Positions 11,255 to 22,297 of a stretch of DNA of 64,000 nucleotides are shown here, piece by piece. Numbering within the stretch: the first letter of the stretch is position 1; each line of letters opens with the position of its first letter. A program made the position numbers and the translations under genes. Origin of the DNA: Flabesymbios commensalis (taxonomy: Eukaryota > Annelida > Polychaeta > Terebellida > Flabelligeridae); contig OZ024908.1 in assembly GCA_964017125.1 (NCBI GenBank), positions 60,395,521 through 60,459,520 of the forward strand. Direction: 5' to 3'. The notes beneath the pieces are model-generated. The model was given only the letters and a program-made list of their open reading frames with translations, made no database searches and was not told where the DNA came from.

Positions 11255-11495
11255 TCCTTTAACTGCCAAATAATTCAATTTGAATTTCCACCCACTCGAA
11301 GTTGTGTCTCGCCGACGCGATCCACAACTTCAAGTGAGTGAAAATTATGCAGATTTTACAAAATGGAGGTCAACTCTTTTCAAATCTTACTGGTTGATGT
11401 CACATTTTATCTTTAACATAATTATTAAAAATGTAGTACTTAATGTGCTGATCAAAAATAAAAGCAGAATTTTTGCGGCACCGGCGGTTAAAGGG
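11255..11495 (+). mobile_element. A-type TTAA element (A2)
   Basis: TTAA at 11251-11254 (shared with C2) and 11496-11499. Ends TCCTTTAACTGCC and GGCGGTTAAAGGG. Retains the family hairpin: arms CACTCGAAGTTGTG and CACAACTTCAAGTG with the loop TCTCGCCGACGCGATC. Non-coding. Confidence 0.9.
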
Positions 11496-11499
11496 TTAA

Positions 11500-12019
11500 A
11501 CAGCGGGTGAAAGAGGGTTTGTGACATAATGAAGTGATAAAACACTGAATTCGTTGTGCTATAGAAAAATAACCTCCTCTGGGCGTTGCATCGACTTTGA
11601 ACCGCAGTGATGTTAATTCGATAATTATAATATATATCTTGTCGCTCACAATATGTTCGTTCCGGGACCATCATCACATACTCCCGTATGGTGCTGTTGG
11701 ACCTGCTGAGTTGCTGCGCTGAGGCAGCATTAAACCAACATTGGTTCAACATCACATGTTTACCGGAAGGTAATTAAAATTCACATGCTCATTAGCCACC
11801 ATCTGTGGATCAAGGCATGTGCTTGTGCAAAATATGAAGTAAATCCATCCGTGGCAAGGCGGCCTGCCTAAACATGACATACATATACATGTTCCGTTCT
11901 GGGCCCGTATTCTCGTAGAAGTTATGATATATCGTAGGTTTCGGATTGGTCGAGATGGCCCTCTCGGCAAATCCAAAGCCTACCATAAGCCATTGACCGC
12001 AGGTACAGAATGATTGTGT
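11500..12019. other. Unassigned, with a decayed hairpin
   Basis: Contains a half-decayed I-type palindrome at about 11901-11990 (CGTATTCTCGTAG start) and a G-like hairpin remnant near 11690-11760. No gene recognised. Confidence 0.45.
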
Positions 12020-12023
12020 TTAA

Positions 12024-12267
12024 CCCTTTCAAGCCTGAGTTTACCATAGTCATCTTCATCCACTACAAGCCGCGAATTGCTGTCGCAATTCTCGACTTAC
12101 AGTGAATGAAGATGACTTGAAGTAGTTTAAAAAATAAAGAAAATGACCATGTATTGGTAAACCAGTTTCATGGAAATATTCATTCTAAAACGCTTGGTTA
12201 TGGGAAAATTAAGTCTGTTTTCAGGGATGTAAAATGATGCTTTATTGCATCGTGAGGGCTTAAAGGG
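12024..12267 (-). mobile_element. B-type TTAA element (B2)
   Basis: Inverted relative to B1. TTAA at 12020-12023 and 12268-12271, both intact. Ends CCCTTTCAAGCCTGAG and GTGAGGGCTTAAAGGG. Hairpin arms CATCTTCATCCACTACAAG and their complement at about 12050-12115. Confidence 0.9.
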
Positions 12268-12271
12268 TTAA

Positions 12272-12664
12272 ATGACCTCCAAAATAATATGCAGGCGTAT
12301 CCGCACGAAATAACTATAATCCCCCTTTTTTGACAAATCAATTATTATAATTATGTGAGCCATATGCTTTCTAGAGCGCAAACCATAACGTTCCAGAAAG
12401 CGAACCACACATCTGTGGTATATATCTGCCTCTCCACCGTGTATTCCGTACAGAAAGAGAGCCATCACTATGGAATTGATCTAATATCACTCCTGAATAG
12501 GCTGATCCGGTTTGGTAACACTGATTTCCATTTAGATCGTGCCCGTCGCTCGCTGCCCCCCCCCCCCCCCGCGCAGAGCGGACAGCGGTCAGTGACACTC
12601 ATCTGGATTAGCTTAATATAACATAGTGGCAGGAATTACATTATACATGGTGGATAACTGTACG
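12272..12664. other. Unassigned; poly-C tract
   Basis: No gene recognised. A pure C homopolymer of about 16 bases lies near 12556-12572. Confidence 0.5.
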
Positions 12665-12668
12665 TTAG

Positions 12669-13131
12669 CCCTTACAACGCTGAAATATGTGTGTATAAAC
12701 TATGGAGACCAAAGGTTTTTTTTAATTTTTAATCATCATGTTAACCCTTTAACCGCCGGTGCCGCATATATTCGGATTTTCATTTATTATTAGCACATGA
12801 AGTACCACATTTTAAATATAAAATGTGACATCAGCCAGCAAGATTTGAAAAGAGTTGACCTCCATTTTGTCAAATCTGAATAATTTTCACTCACTTGAAG
12901 TTGTGGATCGCGTCAGCGAGACACAACTTCAAGTGGGTGAAAATTCAAATTTAATATTTTGGCGGTTAAAAGGTCTTTAGTTAGCTCCTTCCGCTTTGTT
13001 TGGATACCTGTGTTATGGTTCTACGGCCAGTATAAATATTTTACTATTTCAGTGCTGGGGTCAACTTTAGACGTCTGACGTCTACAGACGTCAGATTCTG
13101 ACGTCTAAAGTCGATCCCCGCACTGAACGGG
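12669..13131 (-). mobile_element. C-type TTAA element (C3) interrupted by A3
   Basis: Left flank TTAG, right TTAA at 13132-13135. Left part (CCCTTACAACGCTGAAATA... to about 12740) and right part (TTAGTTAGCTCC... to the hairpin GACGTCTACAGACGTC and GCACTGAACGGG) are split by an A-type element at 12745-12972. The two parts are contiguous in uninterrupted copies such as C5, so A3 is the later insertion. Confidence 0.9.
12745..12972 (-). mobile_element. A-type TTAA element (A3) nested in C3
   Basis: TTAA at 12741-12744; the right TTAA has decayed. Ends CCCTTTAACCGCCGGTG and GGCGGTTAAAAGG. Hairpin intact: CACTTGAAGTTGTG / CACAACTTCAAGTG with loop GATCGCGTCAGCGAGA. It entered C3 after C3 was in place. 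Confidence 0.9.
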
Positions 13132-13135
13132 TTAA

Positions 13136-13492
13136 ACACGGACAACACATGGGCCTAGATCTATTACATAAGGCGTCTGATTGGTCAAGATATTGACCAA
13201 TCAGACGTATTCGATCTAGGTAAGCAGCTGTTTCAGGGATACATGTAAACCTGCGGTCACAGACGTGTGCGATTGTCAACGTTTTAAGTTATCGAAAAGG
13301 GGGAAGGACGTATAATCTGACCTCAATACACATTCAAATCCCGTCCTTCGTAGGCCTACGTTATTACCCTGGTGAACGTAACAAAATCCTGACTCTTGGT
13401 GACGTTCTGAAACGGTCTTCGCAATCTCGGAACGACCATATTGTATGCTTGAAGCAAATAGCGTTTCTACATTCTTAGTACGTCCACTTATG
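13136..13492. other. Short hairpin, otherwise unassigned
   Basis: An inverted repeat at about 13150-13220 (CCTAGATC...GTCTGATTGGTCAAGATA and complement) is the only structure seen. No gene recognised. Confidence 0.5.
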
Positions 13493-13493
13493 G

Positions 13494-13730
13494 TTAGGGG
13501 TTTTGTCAAGTTAAAAAAAATCCAAAAATCCGTGAAAAACTCGGAAGTGGGAGGGTGGGTCAATCCCAACTCGGATTTTTTTTTTTTTTAAATTTGGGTT
13601 GTTCTTTGTTGTTGTACATGTTTCCGAAAAAAATAAAAAATAAATGGATGGGGGGTGGGTGGGTGTTGTCTGGCCAATCCGAGTTTTTCTCGGATTTTTG
13701 GATTTGTTTTAACTTGACAAGACCCCTTAG
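13494..13730. mobile_element. L-type inverted-repeat element
   Basis: Long imperfect terminal inverted repeats: AGGGGTTTTGTCAAGTTAAA at the left and TTTAACTTGACAAGACCCCT-like sequence at the right, followed inward by CCAAAAATCCG..AAAAACTCGGA on each side. About 235 bp, non-coding. The only copy seen here; a MITE is likely, class unknown. Confidence 0.6.
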
Positions 13731-13905
13731 CGTGATAGCAGTCCCAAAGTAGATTTACCAACGTGGTAGGGTCGAGATGAGAACTGCTTAAACGTAAATG
13801 GGACTTGTGATTTAGACTTGCTCGAGATAATATATTTTCGATTCTCGAATGAGTATATGAGCTTGTCAAACATAAGCTATAACTATATAACAAATTACTA
13901 TCCAG
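13731..13905. other. No feature recognised
   Basis: Short AT-rich gap between two inverted-repeat elements. Confidence 0.4.
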
Positions 13906-13907
13906 CC

Positions 13908-14014
13908 TGTATTCTCGTACAAGTTACGATGTATCGGAGGCTTCGGATTGGTCGAGATGGCCATCTCGACCAATCCGAAGCCTACGATATATCGTAACTT
14001 GTACGAGAATACGG
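13908..14014. repeat. I-type palindrome (I3), nearly perfect
   Basis: About 107-bp palindrome from GTATTCTCGTACAAG to CTTGTACGAGAATAC with almost no unpaired centre (GAGATGGCCATCTC). Only a few mismatches between arms, so this is the best preserved I copy. Such a sequence could extrude as a cruciform or be a recent insertion. Confidence 0.85.
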
Positions 14015-14513
14015 ACCCAGACACGAAGGTCATATGTGATTATGTGCCAAATTATCCAGAGATTGGTCTTAATATTTATCATGAATAATGTATACCCAAT
14101 CACAATGATATCAAGTCTCATTATATCTCCTAGCTGGATAGGTTGGCCCAACATACAGGCTGATCGATTCTTTATCGCTGACCCTTTGAGTGCTAATATT
14201 GGTTTAGTCTTATATGTTATCCTTTTATCCACTTCAAACAACTGACTTTTAATTGACAAGTATTTGAACACAATGTCATTGGTTCAAGTGGAAGAAAACG
14301 GCTACATTTTTTATTTCAAGGTTTAAAACCAGGTCCGATACTAAGAAGATATCTGACATCTGATATAAATATAGTTATGTGATATTGAAGATCATTGTTT
14401 TCTCATGTTCTTATAGCCTACTTGTACAATTATATGTATGTTTCTGTGTGAACTCGGTCGGATCGCTGGTTTTATGTCGTTTATTATAGGCCCGGCCGTA
14501 GGCCAGGAGCCTA
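14015..14513. other. No feature recognised
   Basis: No coding region or repeat that I can name. Confidence 0.4.
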
Positions 14514-14517
14514 TTAA

Positions 14518-14749
14518 CCGTGATCCTGCTGATCACGACTAGTGTCGTTTTTAATCTGTTTTAGAAAATTACTGTTATTGGAAATGGAATGTGTGTCTAA
14601 ACATCAAGATATGCAATTATTTGTGCACAAATTAAACAAATATGATTCGTTTTCAACCACTTGAGTTTGTGGATCGCGGTAGCGAGACACAACTTCAAGT
14701 GGTTTAAAACTTATAATATAATAAATAAGTCACCTCGGCATGATAAGGG
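14518..14749 (+). mobile_element. D-type TTAA element (D1)
   Basis: TTAA at 14514-14517; right flank TTGA. Starts CCGTGATCCTGCTGATCACG and ends GGCATGATAAGGG. Hairpin arms TTTTCAACCACTTGAG and CAAGTGGTTTAAAA with the loop GATCGCGGTAGCGAGAC at about 14650-14707. The hairpin resembles that of family A although the rest does not. Confidence 0.85.
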
Positions 14750-15698
14750 TTGAGTTTATTGCAATAATATTTGTGTCCTAATTTGCGGAAAGAGGGGTGC
14801 CATGTGTGGGAAACGGTGACATTTCTGAGAAACAGTACTTATGAACATATCAAATATATAACGTTTGATGTCGCTAGGTCAAATAGTTCCGTGTTTAAAA
14901 AGTGCAAAAAAATTCACGATTATATTCGTGACTAGGGCTTAAAGGGATAGGGTTGGAATAATGTTGGCCCAACGTCACAGACGGTGGCCCAGCATTACAT
15001 CAGTATACGGTCAATGTATCGTGTTATCTAGGTAGTGGCTTTTCATTGCGACGGGAGGAGTAAAGCGTCACCAACTTGGTAATGCGCAATCCCAACAAAC
15101 ACGCGACAATCACCCAATATGACACGGGTTGAGGCTAGTATGCTATTAATATAAATATTTAATAATTTTATTAAATCAACATGCTCCCTGTGATGCATAT
15201 CTACTTGAATATTGAAATCCCAGAAATCATTTTGGCATATGAAAGTAGGCCTACATAAAAATGTGGTAATCTTCTTTTCCCCGGCGAACACAATACGTTG
15301 ATCAAATGTTGATTTAATATTGGTCCACCGTCTACGACGTTGGCCCAACGAATCACTATTGGATCAATGGTTTGTGCTTGCTTTAGAGGTACTGGTTAAA
15401 GAGGATGACAACTATAGCCCCAACGTGGGTGAAACCGAACTTGAAACTGAAAATTTCGGCCACGTATTGAGCCCATACAAAATCATAGGACTTTTCTTTC
15501 AATGGTCATAACTAAGACAACTCGGTGGTGCGGCGTGCATTGCTAAATATACGGCGGCAAGATATTGCAGGGAGATGGTTTCAGATAGATCCATGTCCAC
15601 GGATATGGGTGTCTGCTAGCACTGTAATCTGCACCACGGTTTGTCGTGGTAGCCATGCCAAAATATCAATCTGAATGGGCGCGGGCTGTCTATCCATT
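14750..15698. other. Unassigned, weak G-like hairpins
   Basis: G-like fragments near 14958-14995 and 15310-15352 (GTTGGCCCAACG type). No gene recognised in this ~950 bp. Confidence 0.4.
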
Positions 15699-15702
15699 TT
15701 AA

Positions 15703-15811
15703 CCCAGTAAACACAAAACATTTGTGTAGCATTTGTAAAATGTTGGACCAACGTCGAAGACGTTGGGCCGACGTTGTACAAATGTTATACAAATGTTTTG
15801 TGTTTGCTGGG
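15703..15811. mobile_element. G-type palindromic element (G3), nested in C4
   Basis: CCCAG...CTGGG palindrome, core CAACGTCGAAGACGTTGG. Flanked by AA on both sides. Just before it is TTAA and just after it is TCCTTAAAGCGCTG, the left end of a C element, so it sits in the terminus of C4 and is younger. Confidence 0.85.
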
Positions 15812-15985
15812 AATCCTTAAAGCGCTGCAATAAGTTTTATACTAAAGTGTTTTTCAATGTGAAAGCATCACAAATGTCTGAGTTATCTATTCCCGCTTCA
15901 TTTGAATACTTGTGTTATGGGTCTGCCGCCATTAGAAAATATTCTACTCTTTTAGTGCGGGAATTCACTTTAGGTATCTGGGGCT
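15812..15985 (-). mobile_element. C-type TTAA element (C4), partial
   Basis: Begins at the TTAA before G3 and continues after it: CCTTAAAGCGCTGCAATA..., CATTTGAATACTTGTGTTATGG and GTGCGGGAATTCACTTTAGG. It breaks off before the right end and most of the hairpin is missing. Confidence 0.75.
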
Positions 15986-16454
15986 GCGTGCATGCACCAA
16001 ACATCATAGAAAGATCATGACTGCCTAGATGTGTGTCTTGATAAAGGGTGTTATATCGCAAACGTGAATTCCCAACCAGGACAAAATGATGCGAATAATT
16101 CAAATTAAATAAAGTCAGTGTGTTCACGCAGCATTTTAATGAAAGCAGGTCCGCAAAGGAGAGATTTATTACTCATCTAAACCTAGATGGCATTATATCC
16201 GTAAAAGCCACCCGTGACGGTACCTAATTATTTAGGTGACCTTGCATTATGGACAAAAAAATCAGGTTATTCCGCTAAGACGGATACGAAGCTTGCACAT
16301 GAACGGCGAAGGAAATTAGAAATATGGCGCGTTCCGTTGTTACGTGACATCCACACTAACGGATGTCACCTCAATTGCCGGCCCACAAAAACAGACACAA
16401 GATCTGTAATTGCGTTCTACATGTTGCAAAAGGCTTTGCAGATTATGTTTACAT
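15986..16454. other. No feature recognised
   Basis: No coding region that I can support; the open frame from about 16214 shows no recognisable family. Confidence 0.4.
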
Positions 16455-16563
16455 CCCAGTCAACACAAAACATTTGTACAACATTTATACAACGTCGGCC
16501 CAGCGTCTTCGACGTTAGACCGACGCTGTATAAATGTTATATAATTTTTTTGTGTTTACTGGG
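16455..16563. mobile_element. G-type palindromic element (G4)
   Basis: CCCAG...CTGGG palindrome with core CAGCGTCTTCGACGTTAG, flanked by AT on both sides. Confidence 0.75.
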
Positions 16564-17044
16564 ATATGTATGGGAAACAACAAATAGCAGAACAAGAAGT
16601 AGTATGCCATCTCGGTCAGATTTTAAAATTAATTATCCTTCGATGTTACTGTAACAAATGAACAGTTGCTGCTGTTTGTATTTTGCTTTTACATGGTTAT
16701 AACATAATCGATTAAAGGGAACATATAATATTGGGAAAGTTGGATATTTGTTACACCTAATCATGCTAAAGAGAATTTATTCGCTCTGCCTAGGTTTATT
16801 TTTGACTTAATCACTGATTGAATAATTTCGGGGCGCAGTTTGGAGATGCCGTACATGGAGTGCACATGCAATTAGCCAGAGTGACCGCTCAATTACGCTT
16901 TGGTGGATCAGCTGGTTCTGTCAGTTCCCGACTTTCGATCTTAATCAGCTTTCGATCCTAATCCGCTTTCTAATCTTTTTTCTTTCGGGTATTATTGCGT
17001 CTGCGGAATCCAAGTGATCAATAGGAAAGCGCAAAACTCAGATC

Positions 17045-17183
17045 TTGTGCAAAAAAATGTCGCACTTAAAATTTAATCGCTGACTTTGAACACATTCCAG
17101 TCAAGATCTCAGACCTTGACTGGAATGTGTTCAATTTCAGCGACTATTATATTTTAACTGTCGCATTTCTGTGCGCTAATCAT
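17045..17183. repeat. M-type inverted repeat
   Basis: Arms TGACTTTGAACACATTCCAG and their complement around AAGATCTCAGACCTT, with outer arms ATGTCGCAC / GTCGCAT. Single copy in the window; MITE-like, unassigned. Confidence 0.6.
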
Positions 17184-17240
17184 TTATTTTTATTACAACA
17201 CCAGAAATAACTGTTCCACGAGAAGACGTATACGTTTTAA

Positions 17241-17445
17241 CCCTTGAGACACTAAGCGCGACTATTGTTTGATATGTTTTATCAGCCGATTAAACCACTG
17301 TTATTGGGAACAAGACGTGTGTACATCCAAATTTACATTTCTTAGTCATTAAAATTAAATGAACATGAATATTTTTACCCACTTGAAGTTGACGTCTACA
17401 GACGGCAGATTCTGTCGACTAAAGTCGATCCCCGCGCTGTAAGGG
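17241..17445 (+). mobile_element. Chimeric TTAA element (D left, C right)
   Basis: TTAA at 17237-17240 and TTGA at 17446-17449. The left ~145 bp is D-type (CCCTTGAGACACTAAGCGCG, TTATTGGGAACAAG, then CCCACTTGAAGTTG, the left hairpin arm). At about 17387 it switches to the C-type hairpin and end (CGTCTACAGACG..., AAGTCGATCCCCGCGCTGTA, AGGG). The switch falls in the hairpin region of both parents. Confidence 0.8.
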
Positions 17446-17714
17446 TTGATCATACAGACTTGAAGTTATCGATCGCTCTCCGGACAATTTCATTAGTTAC
17501 AAATTTATATTGTCTACTTTGAAGTTCTATGGGTGAGGCCACAAACAAATACAGGACGAGCCAGCGCCCTTCAAAGCTGACACATGTGTGTGCAATGCCA
17601 ACACACTTAACAAAGTTAGAGAGTGCTCAAGCTCTTTTTACAGCACATTCTCTGGCATTTGTCAAATGCAGAGATTGGGAAGTTCAAACACAGATCATCT
17701 GTGATGAACCTTAA

Positions 17715-17911
17715 AGGTGATTTATAACCCCTTATATAGTATGAATAATTTTGTGACAAATAAATCAAAGTTGCCACAAGATGGAGCACAAGTGTTTCCT
17801 TATAAGGTGTGATTGGCTATCATGTGACCCTCTTGAGAGGGTCACATGATAGCCAATCACCCCATATAAGGACATAATTATTCATACCATATAAGGGATG
17901 ATAGATCACCT
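17715..17911. mobile_element. J-type TTAA element
   Basis: TTAA at 17711-17714 and 17912-17915; ends AGGTGATTTATA and TAGATCACCT. Inner inverted repeats pair CTTATAAGG..GATTGGCTATCATGTGACCC with its complement. TTAAAGG ends resemble Kolobok/T2-type MITEs; with no transposase this is only an analogy. Confidence 0.75.
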
Positions 17912-17949
17912 TTAACATGCCCAGTTAGCTGAGGTAGGTGTACTTTTCA

Positions 17950-18182
17950 CCCTTGTCCTGCTCAGCACGACATTAGTTATTTTGAATCGATTTTAGCCGG
18001 TTAAACAACTTATTGGGAATTATAAATGCAATTACTGTTTAAACATCGATATTTGTAAATGTTTGGTCCAAAATTAAAGAAATATGAGTAATTTTCATCC
18101 ACTTGGGGGTTGTGGATCGCTGTAGGGAGAAACAGCATGAAGTGGTTGAAAAAATAAATAAATTACCTTAGCAGAATCAAGG
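17950..18182 (+). mobile_element. D-type TTAA element (D2)
   Basis: Flanks TTCA (decayed) and TTAA (18183-18186). Starts CCCTTGTCCTGCTCAGCACG and ends CTTAGCAGAATCAAGG. The hairpin is decayed on the right arm (AACAGCATGAAGTGG). Confidence 0.8.
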
Positions 18183-18374
18183 TTAATTTATTCGACTATG
18201 ACAATTGTGTAGATAAATTCAGTTTCAAATGAAAAGAAACAAATTAGTAGTGTTGCAATAGTGTCGATATAAGCACAAAAGATTACGACTTAAATATTCT
18301 TAAATACAGAATGCAGATTTTTGCAATTTCACTCTATTTCCATTGTACTCGTGTAAGGCACTATACACGAATAA

Positions 18375-18562
18375 TCCTTTAAACGCCTGTACCGATTATA
18401 TTAGGTTTTTCATTTAGATTTTTCATAACATATTTTTGAACATGTTAAAGAAAAACGTGACTTAAATCAGACAGTTTTGAGAATAGTTAACCTCCATTTT
18501 GTCTATGAATATTTTTCACTCACTTGAAGTTGTGGATCGCGTTAGCGAGACACAACTTCAAG
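18375..18562 (-). mobile_element. A-type TTAA element (A4), truncated
   Basis: Starts TCCTTTAAACGCCTGTACCG after ATAA. Runs through the intact hairpin CACTTGAAGTTGTG..CACAACTTCAAGTG with loop GATCGCGTTAGCGAGA and stops just after it; the right end is missing. Confidence 0.8.
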
Positions 18563-19090
18563 TGCACACTCTTAGAAAAAAGGTTTCTTGAGGTTCATTT
18601 GCTGTAAGTTTATTTGCTGTATGGTAATATAGTGCAAGGCGAAAAGGCAGTATCTGCTTATTTTACAAGTCAGATACTGTTTTTTGCCTTTGAAGAGCAG
18701 CAGACCCGATATATGTATAAGTGGAACCTCTCTCTATATTACTTGCAGTAAATAAATTAGCAATATTTTATTCGAAAGCCTGGCATACACATTGAGACTC
18801 AACTCATCCAAACAGCTTTTCATCCGGTTTCATTCAATTTGTCACAGTTTTTGTTTAATATACACAATCGAACTAGAGTCGATCTGTGTCGTTATCCTGC
18901 ATACTATGACCTGGGCTAATGTATTTTAAATTCGGTGTCGTTGTTTTAAATGTTTATCATCAACGTTAAGTGAATTACAGTAATCCAGTTTGATGTTGAC
19001 AAGTGAATTGGCAAAGTTTACTCCCATGTTTCGAGCTGAAACCGCTGATAATGTGCCATGATCGCACACACCTGTCTTACCACACAACCC
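18563..19090. other. H-type hairpin and unassigned sequence
   Basis: An H-type inverted repeat (GGCAGTATCTGCTTA / CAGATACTG) at about 18640-18705. Nothing else recognised. Confidence 0.45.
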
Positions 19091-19094
19091 AACT

Positions 19095-19203
19095 TCCCGC
19101 AAACACGAGGCATTGAACCAATGTTGGGTCAATGTTGGCCCGCCGTCTACGACGTCGGCCCAACATTGTCTCAACATTGTTTCAATATCTCGTGTTTTCT
19201 GGG
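19095..19203. repeat. G-like palindrome, diverged
   Basis: Inverted repeat GCAAACACGAGGCATTGAACC... to ...TCTCGTGTTTTCTGGG with centre GGCCCGCCGTCTACGACGTC. Termini and core resemble G, but the arms differ (ACATTG rather than CATTTGTAC), suggesting a sister subfamily. The element at about 58834-58942 is of this same kind. Confidence 0.65.
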
Positions 19204-19235
19204 CTCATAGTAGTTAAACCTAATTTGACCCTTAA

Positions 19236-19450
19236 CCATTACAACGCTGATTTATTTTTGTAAAAACCAACCATGGAGACCAAAGGGTTTTTTCAATTTA
19301 AAATCATCATAATTGTCTTATTTAGCTCTTATCGATTATTTTGAATACCTATGTCATGGGTCTACGACCATTAATTTTTTTTTACTCTTTTGGTGCTGAG
19401 TAATGACGTCAAATTCTGACGTCTAAAGTCGACCACCCGCGCTTGAAGGG
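19236..19450 (-). mobile_element. C-type TTAA element (C5)
   Basis: TTAA at 19232-19235; right flank CTAA. Starts CCATTACAACGCTGATTT, has GGAGACCAAAGGGTTTTTTC and TACCTATGTCATGGGTC, and ends CGCGCTTGAAGGG. The hairpin is reduced to one arm (GACGTCAAATTCTGACGTC). Confidence 0.85.
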
Positions 19451-19454
19451 CTAA

Positions 19455-20155
19455 CATGGTGAGTCCCAAGTTGTCGCTTTCTCAAGTTGTAGGCCAAGCT
19501 ATGTCAGTCCACATCCTGTGTAAAGCATCGGATAAAGACAGCGATAATGAATTTGATCACCAAAACCCATGCTTTGAGATCAGGGGGAGGTGGGTTTTGA
19601 TTTACGTAAAATTACGAAAATGTTAGATTAGCCACCGCTTTTGACGACGCTTTCATGCATTCTGGTTATCGATATAATAATCATGATCATATTATACAGA
19701 AATGAGTGAGATGAATGCAACTCTGTACCTTTAGAAGTCTGTGGTCGTTGTTAACAATCCTTTCTCTTGCTCTTGTTGCTTGTTATCTAAGATGTCGAAT
19801 CACTCTTGAAATTGTGTTTCCTGTTAATCACTTCGCTCTTTAAAAGTTTGTTTGATACACGAACTTGTTCATCTTGTATCTCAGTCGATGAGCAGTGTGT
19901 GTCTAAGTGACTTGTGGCTGACTTCTCTGCGGTGTCTATCTTGTGACAGACTTTTGCAGATGCCCCTGTAGGTCTTCCGTTTGTTGCGTTTCTTGTCCTG
20001 CGCGTGGCTCTTCTGTTACCTCTGCTGGTCTGCCGCCCGCCCCGCCTCACATAGCGCCCCTACCTCCCCCCTCACCCCGCACGGATTCGTCTGCTGTTGC
20101 TGCTGTGGCCATGCCGCTTCCATTGGTGGGTGTGATTCCGTGCAGGAAAGGATTC
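19455..20155. other. No feature recognised
   Basis: Locally GC-richer near 19980-20110, with Pro- and Cys-rich frames on the plus strand and an Arg-rich frame on the minus strand, but no domain or supporting splice structure that I can name. Confidence 0.35.
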
Positions 20156-20157
20156 AC

Positions 20158-20225
20158 AAATGCTGTTTTGATGCTGGTTCTACGTCTGCGACGGTGAACC
20201 AGCATCAAAACAGCATTGGTTCACA
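20158..20225. repeat. Hairpin, G-like core
   Basis: Arms TGCTGTTTTGATGCTGGTTC and their exact complement around TACGTCTGCGACG. Dispersed-repeat-like; single copy here. Confidence 0.65.
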
Positions 20226-20239
20226 TCTCGTTTAAACAG

Positions 20240-22293
20240 GGTTCTCACTCTGTCCGGCCCCTTGTCTCTCACTCATGTTTGTTGCCCTCAACAGATGGTT
20301 GTCTTAGACTCTTGCAGAGCTTATGTCTATTCTTCCCCAGAGCACTTCACCTGGCCGTATAGCATCGTGAAAACACAGCTGTTGCGCATTTTGAAAAGCG
20401 CAGTCTGTCCAGTCCTATCAACACGGCCGTATCTAGCGCGTTCGCTTTTCCGCCGCTCCCTCGCCAAAATGGCAACCCAGATTCTTGCATGACTTCTACC
20501 TGTAGCAGTTAGAAGAGCTCACAAAATAACCGTATCACATTGCATAAATATAGCCCGCCACACCGCATGGCTTCCGCTTATCTCTGACTTCTTTAGTGCT
20601 CCGGATTACAGCGTTCAGCCCTCCACTCATAAAGGTGTCCTATCAAATAGTTCTCAGTGTATCCACTTGTTAGTTTTATCTCCATCTATAAATGTCCATT
20701 TTTCGTGAACTGTATAGTTTTACGGCATTTCGCAACAGGGTATGACACAAAAAGACATAGAGTTAGAAACGTTCACATACAAAAGCACATAGTTATAGGT
20801 TAGGCATACATGTTACTAGCAAACATAAAGAGTAGATTAGTAGTGAAATTCAGCAATTTGAAGACTAATATATTCACCATAATGCTAAATAAAATCACCT
20901 CTCAAAGGAGTCATTGCTTAGCCGAGGGCAACTTGTTTCTCCAAATCGCCGATATTTCTGATTTAACGTTTTTGACTTGAAAGATGTCTTCCTCTAAAAC
21001 AAATAACAAAATGTTGCGACATTAAAATCGTTTTAATATTAGAGCTTAATGAACCAAGCTCAACCAAAGAAATATGGAAATGGATAGTCAGACACAAACA
21101 TAATCAGTTTATGATTATTTTGTACCCATTTTGCCTTTTTTGCAGTTTAATAAAACTGGTAAAAGTCTAATTTAAAGAACACCTACCCTGACTACTCAAT
21201 TAAGCTCTAATCCGGAAGTTGTATGATAGCTGGATAGCTTGCAATATATTATTCATATTATGTAAATAGAAACTATGAATTGGAAATTTCACATACGAAA
21301 AACACAAGACAATGAGCTGCCATCTAATTTGAAATGAAGTTTAAGACTAAGAGTGACGGTTGTCTTTAAATTCATTAGTGAAATAAATTCTGGAAAAGAA
21401 AAGACAACACTAAAGTTAAGCGGATAAAATAAAAAGTATTTTTATCTGCAAAGTCAATAGGCAGTATATGCTTACTTGTAAAGTAAGCAGATTCTACCTT
21501 TGGATCTGCCCGGCAGAATAAGTGAGATGAACATAACGTAATAGGTAGGGCGGTGTCTACATTGCAACGTACCTAATCATATAATTATGATCTTTATACT
21601 CATTACAATGTCTATTTCATCACCACTGTTATGCAATATATGATAAATTCACCTTGCTAAATATAAAAACGTCAACCTATGTTTAAACAACGTTTACATG
21701 TTTTTTTTTTATTTTTATTTATGTTTAATATTATTTATGTTTATTTATGTTTTTTTTATTTATGTTTTTTTTCTAATGTTTTTATTGTTGCGTACCTTTT
21801 GTCATTCAGTGTCAAGTTATGCAAATGCTCTTGTTAAGAATCTTGTTCTCTTAATAACGATATCTTAATAACAGCAGCGTTAGAAACATGTTCTACATGA
21901 AATATCATTTTTTAACTGTAAAATACTTGGATATTGTGTTGTGGCCACTGGCATAGATCATGAAGAGAGCTCAATCCCAGAGTCAAACCCTTTCTTTAAC
22001 TTCGCTATTATAATTTGTTGACTTATGAACTCGATATTATCAGTCGTCAAATGGTGATTATCCAATAACAATCTTGAATTGTAATGAAAAACGGGATCAA
22101 TTGATGACATTTAATTTGAAAAATAATTAGCATAACTTTAGGCTACGATAATTTTAGTGATCGCTCCCAATTGAGTTTTTTCTTTGATTTTAAATATACA
22201 CTTAATAGACTCATGGGATTAATACTACTAATACTTGACAGACAAAGCAAATAACAATATTGTAAGTGGTCACTCCGCCACATAAGCTACCCA
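20240..22293. other. Long stretch with no recognised feature
   Basis: About 2 kb without a supported gene. It holds an H-type hairpin near 21455-21510 and a T-rich TTTATGTTT low-complexity tract near 21700-21785. Confidence 0.4.
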
Positions 22294-22297
22294 TTAA

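Noticed and set aside
19943-20235. Cys/Pro-rich small protein
   Set aside because: The frame is short, overlaps a palindrome at 20158-20225, and lacks a signal peptide or a spaced Cys pattern that I can defend.
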